The translations under genes were made by a program, and so were the position numbers. A DNA stretch of 64,000 nt, taken from NCBI GenBank assembly GCA_019114445.1, contig DXFL01000023.1:213852-277851 (forward strand), given 5' to 3'. This DNA is from Candidatus Barnesiella excrementigallinarum. GTDB taxonomy: Bacteria > Bacteroidota > Bacteroidia > Bacteroidales > Barnesiellaceae. The notes under the pieces were generated by a model. The model ran no database searches and was not told where the DNA came from. It was given only the letters and a program-made list of their open reading frames with translations. This document shows, piece by piece, positions 27,895 to 36,781 of this stretch. Positions within the stretch are counted from its first letter, which is position 1; every line of letters begins with the position of its first letter.

Positions 27895-29967
27895 CTATTT
27901 GATGATTATCTTATGCGACTCTCTTTCTTGCCCTCTTCCAATAGTTAAAAAATAGACTCCCGGAGTGCAGTTGCGACAATCGACCGCCCCTCCATTGGTA
28001 AAAATATCGGTCTCCAAACAAAGACGTCCCGACTGGTCCCACAGCGTAACAGCCACCTTTTCGTTCTCGGGCGAATAAATGTACAAGTTGCCCGACACCG
28101 GATTGGGAGAAACCTCATAACGGGAAACCTGTAAAGACTCGACACCCGTCTCTTCCCCCTTATAAAGCAGCAAGGCGGCATCGAGCTTTGCATCGCGATT
28201 TTTCCCGGTCACAAAAATATCCTTGTTCCCATCGCCATTAAAGTCTTCCATCACAATAGAGCCATATTCTCCTATACCCGAAAGTACCACTTTTTCATAC
28301 AACTCCAATGTCTCATTATATACATACATGGCTGTTTCCGACAGGTTTCCGGTCAATCCGGCAATCAATACACTGGGTTTACCCTCAGCCCGATCGATAA
28401 CTATACCGTTGCAACGCGAATAGTTCGACAAGCCGCTATTGCCGATAGCCGAAAAATGCATGGAACCATCGTTCATAAAAATGTTGGTAGCCCAAGACAC
28501 TAACGCCAAATCCATATACCCGTCATTATCGAAATCGCCCGGAACAACTTGTGCCGACCACGTTTGTGCCGCATAAGAGTTTCCTTGCACTTCGAACGAT
28601 TCGCCCCGGTTATTTTTATACACCTCTAAATAGCCGCCAGCCGTTGTGTAGGTATATCCCCACAATACCAAATCTTGATAGCCGTCATTATCCAAATCGA
28701 CAGCAAGGATTCCGCCTCCGCAACCCGGCCGCATATCTGTGGGCAACTCGGTAAAGGTATTGTCCTTGTTGTTGATATATACGCCACAAACCGCATTCGC
28801 CCCCGACGATAACGCATTGACTGCAAAATCGACATATCCGTCATTATTAAAATCGGCTGCAACTACCGAAGAGTTCATCTGCCTCGATGTATTGGAATGT
28901 GAATATACAGCCGGTATGTTGTGACCGGTCAACTCAGCCCACACCCCGTCTGCACCGCGCTTATACAGTTTGGCAACTCCGCTTCCTCCGCGCAACCCGC
29001 TCATAAACAGTTCTTCCGCGCCATCGTTATCAATATCCGCCGAAATAATCGTCGAGGCATCTAATGCGGGGAATAACTGGTGGTTGATTCTTTCAAAATC
29101 GCCATTCCCTTTATTTTGATATACATAACAGCCCGAAGCATCGCTATATATCAAATCCCTTATCCCATCGCCATTGTAATCGAACGATGAAGCGGCACCC
29201 ATAGCTCCGACAAAATCCACACCCGAATCCTCATACTCACCGCCGGTCTCTACCGACAAAGAGGTAAACCACGTCATCATCTCCTGTGCAACAAGCTGGT
29301 GGCCGGCCGCATTCGGGTGGTTATTTTGGCTCATGTAATTCAATATGTTTTCTCCCGATAAAGCCTTGTTCTTAAACAGGGCATACGAATCGACCAAACC
29401 TACATGGTATTCTTCGGCCAATGCCCGCACCTGCTCGGCATGAGCGTTAAGGGGAGCATTATCATCTGTAATATCTTCGGTGGTATCGGGGGTAGGAGTA
29501 CACAAAATCACCTTGACATTATTATTCAACGCTTGTTCTATCATCGACGCCCAGCAACTTCGAGCCTCCTCCAAACTCAATGCTCGATCGTTCAAAGAAT
29601 AATCTATGAATATCAAGTCGGGTTTATGCGAGAGGACATCCGAGACAAAACGTTGTGCACCGCTACGAGCCGTCTCGCCTCCTATCGATGTACGAATGCA
29701 ATTGACCACCGAGTATGGGAACAACTCCTTCAACGCATAATGTACATAATGCGGGTACGATTCAAATGTATGAACCTCTTGTCCCGAAAAATATCCGGTA
29801 GGGACACTGTGCCCGTGAAAGACCATGTTCAAAGTCCTGTTATCCGGCCATTTCTTATGCATCTCCGCTACAAAACTTGCTAAATAGGTTTTCTTATCGG
29901 CAATTTGAGCATTTACCGCCAATGAAAACACCAACAATAATCCAATAATTAAAGGCTGTTTTTTCAT
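27895..29967 (-). CDS. SGNH hydrolase + FG-GAP/VCBS repeats + T9SS tail
   Basis: A 690-aa secreted protein. Signal peptide 1-20; SGNH/GDSL-type hydrolase about 25-235 with FHGHSVPTGYF, IDYSLNDR and NNHPNAAGHQL (His of the catalytic pair). Then six or so FG-GAP/VCBS repeats (DYNGDGIRDL, DIDNDGAEELF, DFNNDGYVDFA, DLDNDGYQDLV, DFDNDGYMDLA, DFNGDGNKDIF), calcium-binding loops of an integrin-like propeller. It ends in a T9SS type A domain (YEVSPNPVSGN near its start). Predicted esterase or deacetylase at the cell surface. The hydrolase domain is duplicated as a stand-alone gene immediately upstream. Confidence 0.89.
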   Translation of the reverse strand: MKKQPLIIGLLLVFSLAVNAQIADKKTYLASFVAEMHKKWPDNRTLNMVFHGHSVPTGYFSGQEVHTFESYPHYVHYALKELFPYSVVNCIRTSIGGETARSGAQRFVSDVLSHKPDLIFIDYSLNDRALSLEEARSCWASMIEQALNNNVKVILCTPTPDTTEDITDDNAPLNAHAEQVRALAEEYHVGLVDSYALFKNKALSGENILNYMSQNNHPNAAGHQLVAQEMMTWFTSLSVETGGEYEDSGVDFVGAMGAASSFDYNGDGIRDLIYSDASGCYVYQNKGNGDFERINHQLFPALDASTIISADIDNDGAEELFMSGLRGGSGVAKLYKRGADGVWAELTGHNIPAVYSHSNTSRQMNSSVVAADFNNDGYVDFAVNALSSGANAVCGVYINNKDNTFTELPTDMRPGCGGGILAVDLDNDGYQDLVLWGYTYTTAGGYLEVYKNNRGESFEVQGNSYAAQTWSAQVVPGDFDNDGYMDLALVSWATNIFMNDGSMHFSAIGNSGLSNYSRCNGIVIDRAEGKPSVLIAGLTGNLSETAMYVYNETLELYEKVVLSGIGEYGSIVMEDFNGDGNKDIFVTGKNRDAKLDAALLLYKGEETGVESLQVSRYEVSPNPVSGNLYIYSPENEKVAVTLWDQSGRLCLETDIFTNGGAVDCRNCTPGVYFLTIGRGQERESHKIIIK

Positions 29968-29979
29968 GATATATCTTTT

Positions 29980-30705
29980 TTAATTATTATTGTCTGCTGC
30001 AAAAAACCATTCGAGAATCGCGTCGGCTACAATCTTATGGCCTTTGGCATTGGGGTGATTATTCTGACTCATATACTGTTTTATATCTTCACCGGCAGCA
30101 GCCCGTGCCTTAAACAACGCATACGAATCGACCAAACCCACATGATACTTTTCGGCCAAATCCCGCACTTGCTCTGCGTGCTTTGCCAAAAGAGTATTAT
30201 CGTCCAAAATATCTTCGGTGGTATCTGGCGTAGGGGTCAACAAAATCACTTTTACCCGGCTGTCCAAAGCTTTTTCAATCATCGACTCCCAAGCGGCACG
30301 GGCTTCTTCCAAAGGCATTCCTCGATCGTTCAACGAATAATCGATAAACAACACATCGGGCAAATAATTCAAAACCGTTTTCTCAAAACGGGCTGCGCCT
30401 TGCTTGGCATTTTCACCACCAATAGAAGACCTTATACAATTTACTACGGCAAAAGGATATTTTTCTTTTATCCCAAAATGTACATAATGCGGATAAGACT
30501 CGAACGGACAAACATCACCACCCGTAAAATAACCGGTTGGAACACTATGGCCATGAAATACTAAATTTTGAGTTTTGTTGTTCGGCCATTTTTTATGAAG
30601 TTCATTTACAAACTCCTCTAAATAAGTCTTTTTATCTGCGATTTGAGCATTAACATTCGCCATCGCAAAACCCAACACTAAAACTAAGCCTAAGATTCTT
30701 TTCAT
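29980..30705 (-). CDS. SGNH/GDSL-family hydrolase, single domain
   Basis: About 241 aa, secreted (MKRILGLVLVLGFAMANVNAQ). It shares HGHSVPTGYF, ESYPHYVHFG, IDYSLNDRGMPLEEARAAWE and MSQNNHPNAKGHKIV with the first domain of the next gene, so the two are duplicates. There is no canonical GDSL; the nucleophile is probably the Ser of HGHSVPTG, with the C-terminal His in NNHPNAKGH. Likely a carbohydrate esterase. The start at 30705 begins the signal peptide; the ATG 42 nt upstream lies beyond the predicted transcription start. It is the first gene of unit C. Confidence 0.86.
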   Translation of the reverse strand: MKRILGLVLVLGFAMANVNAQIADKKTYLEEFVNELHKKWPNNKTQNLVFHGHSVPTGYFTGGDVCPFESYPHYVHFGIKEKYPFAVVNCIRSSIGGENAKQGAARFEKTVLNYLPDVLFIDYSLNDRGMPLEEARAAWESMIEKALDSRVKVILLTPTPDTTEDILDDNTLLAKHAEQVRDLAEKYHVGLVDSYALFKARAAAGEDIKQYMSQNNHPNAKGHKIVADAILEWFFAADNNN

Positions 30706-30725
30706 GATATATAGATTTATAAGGA

Positions 30726-30782
30726 CAAAGTTATAGTAATTCGGCAAATATTAAAATGTACGATACTCCGATTATAATGTAT
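30726..30782 (-). promoter_or_regulatory. promoter/operator C of the four-promoter PUL regulon
   Basis: On the minus strand: -7 TAACTTTG (30726-30733), 18-nt spacer, -33-like TTTA (30752-30755), abutted by ATGTAC (plus-strand 30756) and ATGTAT (30777), 21-bp period. It drives the SGNH-sulfatase operon and is divergent from site D. The flank after the second repeat (AATCATTAT) is shared with site A. Confidence 0.76.
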
Positions 30783-30833
30783 ATAATCATTATCTTAATT
30801 TCGCCGCAAAAGAATAATCCCCACAATAAAATT

Positions 30834-30890
30834 ATACATGATTATACAGATATGCTACATTTTCCAAATGCCATAAATCGATTATCTTTG
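30834..30890 (+). promoter_or_regulatory. promoter/operator D of the four-promoter PUL regulon
   Basis: On the plus strand: ATACAT (30834-30839) and CTACAT (30855-30860), 21-bp period, directly followed by a -33-like TTTC (30861-30864), an 18-nt spacer and -7 TATCTTTG (30883-30890). This is the mirror of sites A-C and serves the LacZ-type gene starting at 30913. One base of the second repeat departs from RTACAT. Confidence 0.72.
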
Positions 30891-30912
30891 ATAAAATTTA
30901 AAAGCAAACCCT

Positions 30913-33900
30913 ATGAAACTAATACCTGCATTACCCATAGCACTATTATTAGCGACAAGTATAACCACATATGCAATAAACGAATATGAAAACCCCGGTA
31001 TCGTTGGAGTAAACCGGGAGGACGGACGAGCATCGTTTTGGTACTACTCCAATCGCCAAGATGCTATCCTGAGCGGATATGACAATACCCCCGATAATAT
31101 ATGCCTCAACGGGAAATGGAAATTCCATTTTTGCGAACGCCCCTCGGAACGCATTGCCAATTTCTACGAAAAGGATTTCGATGTATCGGGCTGGGACGAC
31201 ATCGACGTTCCGGGCAGTTGGCCGCTGCAAGGCTACGACAAGCCTCTATACATGAACCACCCCTATGAATTCAACTATATAAACCCGTATCCCTATAAAG
31301 TTCCAACCGAGTGGAATCCCGTTGGGGCATACCGCAGAACGATATTTATCCCGAATGAATTTCGGGACAAACGGGTTATCCTACATTTCGGAGCGGTCAA
31401 ATCGGCATTCTATGTTTGGGTAAACGGGGAGAAAGTTGGATATTCCCAAGATTCAAAAATGCAAGCCGAGTTCGATATAACTCCTTACATAAAATGCGGA
31501 GCCGACAACTCCATTTCGGTCGAAGTATATCGTTTTTCGATAGGTTCCTATTTAGAATGTCAAGACTTTTGGCGATTGGCCGGCATAAAACGCGACGTAT
31601 GGATTTATGCGACACCCAAAATCTATTTGAAAGATTTCTTTGCCAACGCCCACCTCGACGAAAAGTTCTCGAATGGCATTTTGGATTTGAGTTATACGAT
31701 TAAAAACAACGACACCCGCCGCAAGTCGGCCCACGTCGCCATTTCCCTGCTCGATCACCAAAATCGGGAAATCATGCACCAAACAAAAACTGTAAAATTG
31801 GCTAATGGCAAACAGCAAACTTTCTCGCTCTGCGATACCATTGGCGACTGCTTGCCATGGACTGCCGAAACGCCTTCGCTCTACACGCTGCTCTTCGAGG
31901 TCGATTACGATGGCACACGCACCTATTCTTCGGCAAAAATCGGCTTCCGCGAAGTGGCTGTTATCCACTCACAACTCTGCGTAAACGGGAAACCCATTTA
32001 TATCAAAGGTGCCAACCGGCACGAACATCACCCCCAATATGGCCATTATATACCACGGGAAACAATGCTGAAAGATGTGGAACTGATGAAACAGTTTAAC
32101 ATCAACGCTATTCGAACGGCTCACTACCCCAACGATCCCTATTTTTATGAACTGTGCGACAAATACGGCATTTATGTCATCGACGAAGCCAACATCGAAT
32201 CGCACGGACTTGGAGCCGCCCTTCAAAACAATATAGATCCGGCGAAACATATTGCTACCGACCCCGATTGGACCGACATACATTTAGACCGTATGAAACG
32301 AATGGTCGAACGGGACAAAAACCACCCCTCTGTAATTGGCTGGTCTATGGGTAACGAATGCGGCGACGGCCTCAACTTCGAAAAAGGATATGCCCTGCTC
32401 AAACAACTGGATCCTACCCGAACCGTCCAGTTTGAACAAGCCGGCACAAGCCCCCACACCGATATTTACTGTCCCATGTACATGAGCATGGAGACCATGC
32501 GTAACTATGCCCTATCCACCGACAGTTACCGGCCTCTTATTCAATGCGAATATGCCCATTCTATGGGGAACAGCCTCGGAAATTTCCAAGATTACTGGGA
32601 TTTAATAGAATCTTACCCCATACTGCAAGGGGGCTTTATTTGGGACTTTGTAGATCAAGGCATGGACGCATATCGCGACGGCACACACTACTATGAATAT
32701 GGTGGCGGGTTCGGGCAAGAGAAGATACGAAACGATGCCTCGTTCTGTATCAACGGATTGTTTTCGCCCGACCGCAAACCGAATCCCCACGCCTACGAAG
32801 CTCGTAAGGTATTGCAAAATCTACGCGTTAAAAAGAGCAATCTCGGCGAAAAATGTTTCGAATTATCCAATAATTTTTCATTCACCAATGCATCGAAGTA
32901 CAAAATGAGTTGGACCATACTGCGCGACGGTAAACCCATAGAAAGCGGTGTGCAAACTGTCTCTGCCGAACCGCTCTCGGCCAAACTGTTCGATATACCC
33001 TACCATTCTGTAATCGGCAACGATGCCGAATATTTTATAAACATCGCCTTTACCACCACCCGGGACGAAGCTCTTTTACCTGCCGGTTGGACAATAGCCT
33101 ACGACCAAATTCCACTGAATAAGCTCCCCAAAAACACATTATCCCCTACCACTATCGAAGGGCTATTAAAATACGACAACACGCCCGAATCTATAATCAT
33201 AACAAGTAATGCCGGATTGGAAATTGTATTCGACAAAAACAAAGGTGCCCTTTCGAAACTCTCCTGCAATCAATTCGATTACATTACAGCACCTCTATTA
33301 CCCGACTTTTGGCGCGTCAATATCGACAACGACCAATGGGACAAGGAAATAGATTTTTGGAAAAAATCCGATGACAACTTGCGTATCCATGCTGTCGATG
33401 TAACCCCCATAAACGGGAATCATTTGGGGTGCGAAGCTTTGAAAATCGACATATCCACAACTACCACAGTTTCCGACAACCCCCAACACACCATCTATTT
33501 CAATAGCGAATATACCATCTATCCCAACGGGACCATAAAAGTAAACAACCACTTTATACCCCATTTCTATTATGGAGAAAAAAATATGTATATCCCGCGA
33601 ATCGGTCAAATCACAAACGTCAACAGCCTGTTGACAAAAGCCAAATGGTATGGCCGGGGCCCCTGGGAAAATTATTCCGACCGAAAGACTTCGGCAAACA
33701 TCGGAATCTACGAAATGAATGTCAAAGAATTGCCTTACAACTATATCCGGCCACAGGAAAACGGCTACCGCACAGATGTACGATGGCTCGAATTGACATC
33801 GAACGACGGCCATAAATTGAGAGTGGAGGGCGAAATTCCATTCTGTTTCAATATTCAATTCACCGCCAAAAAAGATTTCTTCGATCACGACGGGAAACCG

Positions 33901-34065
33901 CTCCGCTCACCGATCGACTTGAAGCAGGTCGATAATTATTTCCTCAACATCGACTATGCCCAAATGGGTGTCGGGGGAGATACCTCTTGGGGGAAACCGG
34001 TACACCCCGAATATTTGGTACTCTTGCGGCAACACGACTATTGCTATACGATACAAATCGAATAA
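30913..34065 (+). CDS. GH2 beta-galactosidase, LacZ type
   Basis: A 1050-aa secreted enzyme hydrolysing beta-galactosides. Signal peptide 1-21, sugar-binding domain (about 60-235), Ig-like domain, TIM barrel (about 345-640) and a C-terminal Bgal small chain domain (about 760-1040). Glu482 in GWSMGNECGDG is the acid/base and Glu546 in IQCEYAHSMGN the nucleophile, both in the classical LacZ context; NRHEHHPQYG is also typical. It is alone on the plus strand, divergent from the SGNH-sulfatase operon, but shares its operator, so it belongs functionally to the PUL. Confidence 0.94.
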   Translation: MKLIPALPIALLLATSITTYAINEYENPGIVGVNREDGRASFWYYSNRQDAILSGYDNTPDNICLNGKWKFHFCERPSERIANFYEKDFDVSGWDDIDVPGSWPLQGYDKPLYMNHPYEFNYINPYPYKVPTEWNPVGAYRRTIFIPNEFRDKRVILHFGAVKSAFYVWVNGEKVGYSQDSKMQAEFDITPYIKCGADNSISVEVYRFSIGSYLECQDFWRLAGIKRDVWIYATPKIYLKDFFANAHLDEKFSNGILDLSYTIKNNDTRRKSAHVAISLLDHQNREIMHQTKTVKLANGKQQTFSLCDTIGDCLPWTAETPSLYTLLFEVDYDGTRTYSSAKIGFREVAVIHSQLCVNGKPIYIKGANRHEHHPQYGHYIPRETMLKDVELMKQFNINAIRTAHYPNDPYFYELCDKYGIYVIDEANIESHGLGAALQNNIDPAKHIATDPDWTDIHLDRMKRMVERDKNHPSVIGWSMGNECGDGLNFEKGYALLKQLDPTRTVQFEQAGTSPHTDIYCPMYMSMETMRNYALSTDSYRPLIQCEYAHSMGNSLGNFQDYWDLIESYPILQGGFIWDFVDQGMDAYRDGTHYYEYGGGFGQEKIRNDASFCINGLFSPDRKPNPHAYEARKVLQNLRVKKSNLGEKCFELSNNFSFTNASKYKMSWTILRDGKPIESGVQTVSAEPLSAKLFDIPYHSVIGNDAEYFINIAFTTTRDEALLPAGWTIAYDQIPLNKLPKNTLSPTTIEGLLKYDNTPESIIITSNAGLEIVFDKNKGALSKLSCNQFDYITAPLLPDFWRVNIDNDQWDKEIDFWKKSDDNLRIHAVDVTPINGNHLGCEALKIDISTTTTVSDNPQHTIYFNSEYTIYPNGTIKVNNHFIPHFYYGEKNMYIPRIGQITNVNSLLTKAKWYGRGPWENYSDRKTSANIGIYEMNVKELPYNYIRPQENGYRTDVRWLELTSNDGHKLRVEGEIPFCFNIQFTAKKDFFDHDGKPLRSPIDLKQVDNYFLNIDYAQMGVGGDTSWGKPVHPEYLVLLRQHDYCYTIQIE

Positions 34066-34162
34066 ATTTCCATTCCGGGAAAAGGTCGAAAAATATATTA
34101 CCCATTTCATCGATAAAAAAGCGAAATCCATCTCTAAAAAAGGGGTGTCTTTCCATTACTTT

Positions 34163-34192
34163 TTTCCCATCGAAGATGAAATGTTAAATTTG
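34163..34192 (+). promoter_or_regulatory. promoter of the TolC-MacAB operon
   Basis: -33-like TTTC (34163-34166), 18-nt spacer, -7 TAAATTTG (34185-34192), which is an exact TAnnTTTG match. Transcription would start near 34197, about 19 nt before the ATG at 34216. Confidence 0.6.
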
Positions 34193-34211
34193 AACCGAAA
34201 TTTAACATTTC
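34178..34211. promoter_or_regulatory. 14-bp perfect inverted repeat over the tolC promoter (candidate operator)
   Basis: gaaatgttaaattt (34178-34191) and aaatttaacatttc (34198-34211) with a 6-nt centre. The dyad covers the whole -7 box and the expected start site and ends 4 nt before the ATG. This geometry suits repression by a dimeric regulator. No such repressor gene is in the window. As RNA only the right arm would be transcribed, so an RNA hairpin is less likely. Confidence 0.68.
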
Positions 34212-34215
34212 GAAT

Positions 34216-35538
34216 ATGAAAAATTTAAGAATATATGGTACTGCCTTATTCCTCGCGTGCAACATTGCTCTGTGGGGCGAAGAGACAACCCCTTCTGTAT
34301 GGACATTGCAAGACTGTTTCGAATATGGCCAAGACCACAGTATCACACTGCAACAGAACAGGTTATCGGTAGAAGAAAGCACGGTGAATACCCAAGAGGC
34401 CAAAGCCCAGTTGTTCCCTTCGTTCGACTTCTCCACCTCGCACAACTATGGCAACTACCCGATGGCCGATGGCAGTCAGGCGGGGAACAACGTCTATACC
34501 GGGACTTACAACTTAAACGCCTCGTGGACACTCTTCGACGGGAAGCGGCGAAATACCATCAAGGCGAACCAACTGCAAGAGCAACAGCAACAGTATGCTT
34601 TCAAAGAGAGCCTCGACAATTTGCAAATTGCCATTCTTACCGACTATCTGAAAATACTTTATGCCGAAGAGGCTGTAAACATCTGTAAGCAAACCGTCGA
34701 GGTATCGCTGCGGCAAGTGGAGCGTTCGCGCGAATTGCTGGCTGCCGGGTCTATCTCAAAAAGCGATTTGGCACAACTCGAAGCCCAATACAGCAACGAC
34801 AAATACCAACTGGTTACGGCCGAAGCCAACCGGGACCAACTGAAACTCAACCTCAAACAACTGCTCGAACTCGACATCGATGTAGAAATGAATTTGGCTT
34901 TACCGCCCATCGACGAAAGCAAAGTGCTGGTACCGCTACCCGACAAAAGCACGGTATACGCTACCGCATTGGGATTCATTCCATCGATACAGAGCGGCAA
35001 ACTGGAACTCGAAGTGGCCGAGCTGAATATCGCCAATGCCAAAGCGGGCTACTACCCCAACCTATCGCTCAATGCCGGGATAGGCAGCGGACACAACACA
35101 GGCGACAACAGCAGCTTTGCCACGCAAATGAAACAGGGATTCAACGAATCGATTGGGCTCACGCTATCGATTCCCATATACAGCCGCCGGAGCAACAAAT
35201 CGGCCGTCGAGCGAGCCAAAATCCAGCAAAAGATCAGCCAGCTCGACCTTAAAAACGAGGAAAAGAATCTGCTAAACGAAATAGAGAGCGCGTGGCTCGA
35301 CGCCTCGTCGGCACAGTCGCAATATTTGGCTGCCCGCGAACAACTCAACGCCACAAAAATTTCGTTCGAACTCACCGAAGAGCAATTCTACCTCGGCATG
35401 AAAAACACGGTCGAAATGCTCACCGCCAAAAACAACTGGCTATCGGCTCAACAAGAAGAGCTACAATCGCGGTTCATGGCTCTGCTCAATTTGAAACTAC
35501 TCGATTATTACGAAAACAAACCGCTCACACTCGACTAA
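34216..35538 (+). CDS. TolC-family outer-membrane efflux protein
   Basis: The outer-membrane channel of a tripartite exporter. Signal peptide 1-22 (ending LWGEE), then two repeated coiled-coil halves typical of the OEP family: NLQIAILTDYLKILYAEEAV and SISKSDLAQLEAQYSNDK in the first, KAGYYPNLSLNAGIGSG and ERAKIQQKISQLDLKNEEKN in the second. At 440 aa the length is standard. First of four export genes, 24 nt before the adaptor gene. Its promoter holds a strong palindrome. Confidence 0.94.
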   Translation: MKNLRIYGTALFLACNIALWGEETTPSVWTLQDCFEYGQDHSITLQQNRLSVEESTVNTQEAKAQLFPSFDFSTSHNYGNYPMADGSQAGNNVYTGTYNLNASWTLFDGKRRNTIKANQLQEQQQQYAFKESLDNLQIAILTDYLKILYAEEAVNICKQTVEVSLRQVERSRELLAAGSISKSDLAQLEAQYSNDKYQLVTAEANRDQLKLNLKQLLELDIDVEMNLALPPIDESKVLVPLPDKSTVYATALGFIPSIQSGKLELEVAELNIANAKAGYYPNLSLNAGIGSGHNTGDNSSFATQMKQGFNESIGLTLSIPIYSRRSNKSAVERAKIQQKISQLDLKNEEKNLLNEIESAWLDASSAQSQYLAAREQLNATKISFELTEEQFYLGMKNTVEMLTAKNNWLSAQQEELQSRFMALLNLKLLDYYENKPLTLD

Positions 35539-35562
35539 CGAATAATAAAATCATCTCGAAAT

Positions 35563-36762
35563 ATGAAACGTAAAAAAATCATCATTCTCTCTGTTGCGAT
35601 TCTCGCAGTAATCGCTATCCTGTGGCTTCTATTCGGGAGATCATCAAAAAGCGCAAGTTACATCATCGAAACGGCTACAGCAACACGAGGCGATGTATCG
35701 GAAACTGTTACGGCAACCGGTACGATAGAACCGGTTACCCAAGTCGAAGTAGGTACGCAAGTATCGGGTATCATCGACAAACTGTATGCCGACTACAATT
35801 CGGTCGTCACCAAAGGCCAACTTATTGCCGAGATGGATAAAGTTACGCTGCAAAGCGAACTTACCTCGCAGCAAGCCACCTACGACGGGGCAAAAGCCGA
35901 ATATGAATACCAAGAAAAAAATTACCTGCGAAACAAAGCGCTGCACGAGAAGCAACTCATCAGCGACACCGAGTTCGAAGAGTCGACCTACAACTACGCC
36001 AAAGCCAAAAGCGCTTACGAAAGCAGCGAAGCCAACTTGGCAAAAGCCAAACGCAATTTGGCCTATGCCACCATTACCTCGCCTATCGACGGGGTGGTAA
36101 TCAGCCGTGCTGTCGAAGAGGGGCAAACCGTAGCTGCCGGATTCGAAACGCCTACCCTTTTCACCATTGCCGCCGACCTTACACAAATGCAAGTAATCGC
36201 CGACGTCGATGAAGCCGATATAGGCGGAGTAAAAGAGGGTCAGCGGGTAGCTTTCACGGTCGATGCCTATCCTAACGACACATTCGAGGGCACCGTCACC
36301 CAAGTGCGGTTGGAAGCTACCGAAGAGAGCAATGTGGTCACCTATGAAGTCGTTATTTCGGCCCATAATCCCGATTTGAAACTGAAACCGGGCTTAACCG
36401 CCAACATTACCATCTATATCGCCGAGCGGCGCAATGTGGTGAACATACCGGTCAAAGCGCTCCGCTTCATGCCCGACCCGCCCGACGGAAAAGCTCCGGC
36501 ACACGAAGAGATGCCCCAACAGAAGGCGCCCGAAAACGACAGCCTTAAAATCGTGTGGGTACAAGAAAATAACACATGGAATCCTCGCCAAGTAAAAGTA
36601 GGTATGGACAACGGCGTGAATATAGAAATATGCGAAGGATTGAACGAAGGCGAAATCGTAGCCGTAGACCGCAAGAGCAATACCGGAATACCCACCGGAC
36701 AAGATTCGGGCAATAAGGAAGAAAGCCCTTTCATGCCTAAGCCACCGGGACGAAAAAAATAA
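35563..36762 (+). CDS. MacA-type periplasmic adaptor (HlyD/RND-MFP family)
   Basis: Connects an ABC transporter to TolC. One N-terminal membrane helix (IIILSVAILAVIAILWLLF), a lipoyl half-motif (VTATGTIEPVTQVEVGTQVSG), a helical hairpin (about 95-170), the second lipoyl half (YATITSPIDGVVISRAVEEG) and a beta-barrel plus membrane-proximal domain. The tail contains a proline/charged stretch near MPDPPDGKAPAHEE. Gene order TolC-MacA-ATPase-permease makes the assignment secure; the exported substrate (antibiotic, peptide or siderophore) is unknown. Confidence 0.94.
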   Translation: MKRKKIIILSVAILAVIAILWLLFGRSSKSASYIIETATATRGDVSETVTATGTIEPVTQVEVGTQVSGIIDKLYADYNSVVTKGQLIAEMDKVTLQSELTSQQATYDGAKAEYEYQEKNYLRNKALHEKQLISDTEFEESTYNYAKAKSAYESSEANLAKAKRNLAYATITSPIDGVVISRAVEEGQTVAAGFETPTLFTIAADLTQMQVIADVDEADIGGVKEGQRVAFTVDAYPNDTFEGTVTQVRLEATEESNVVTYEVVISAHNPDLKLKPGLTANITIYIAERRNVVNIPVKALRFMPDPPDGKAPAHEEMPQQKAPENDSLKIVWVQENNTWNPRQVKVGMDNGVNIEICEGLNEGEIVAVDRKSNTGIPTGQDSGNKEESPFMPKPPGRKK

Positions 36763-36781
36763 AGGAAGGACAACAAAAACC

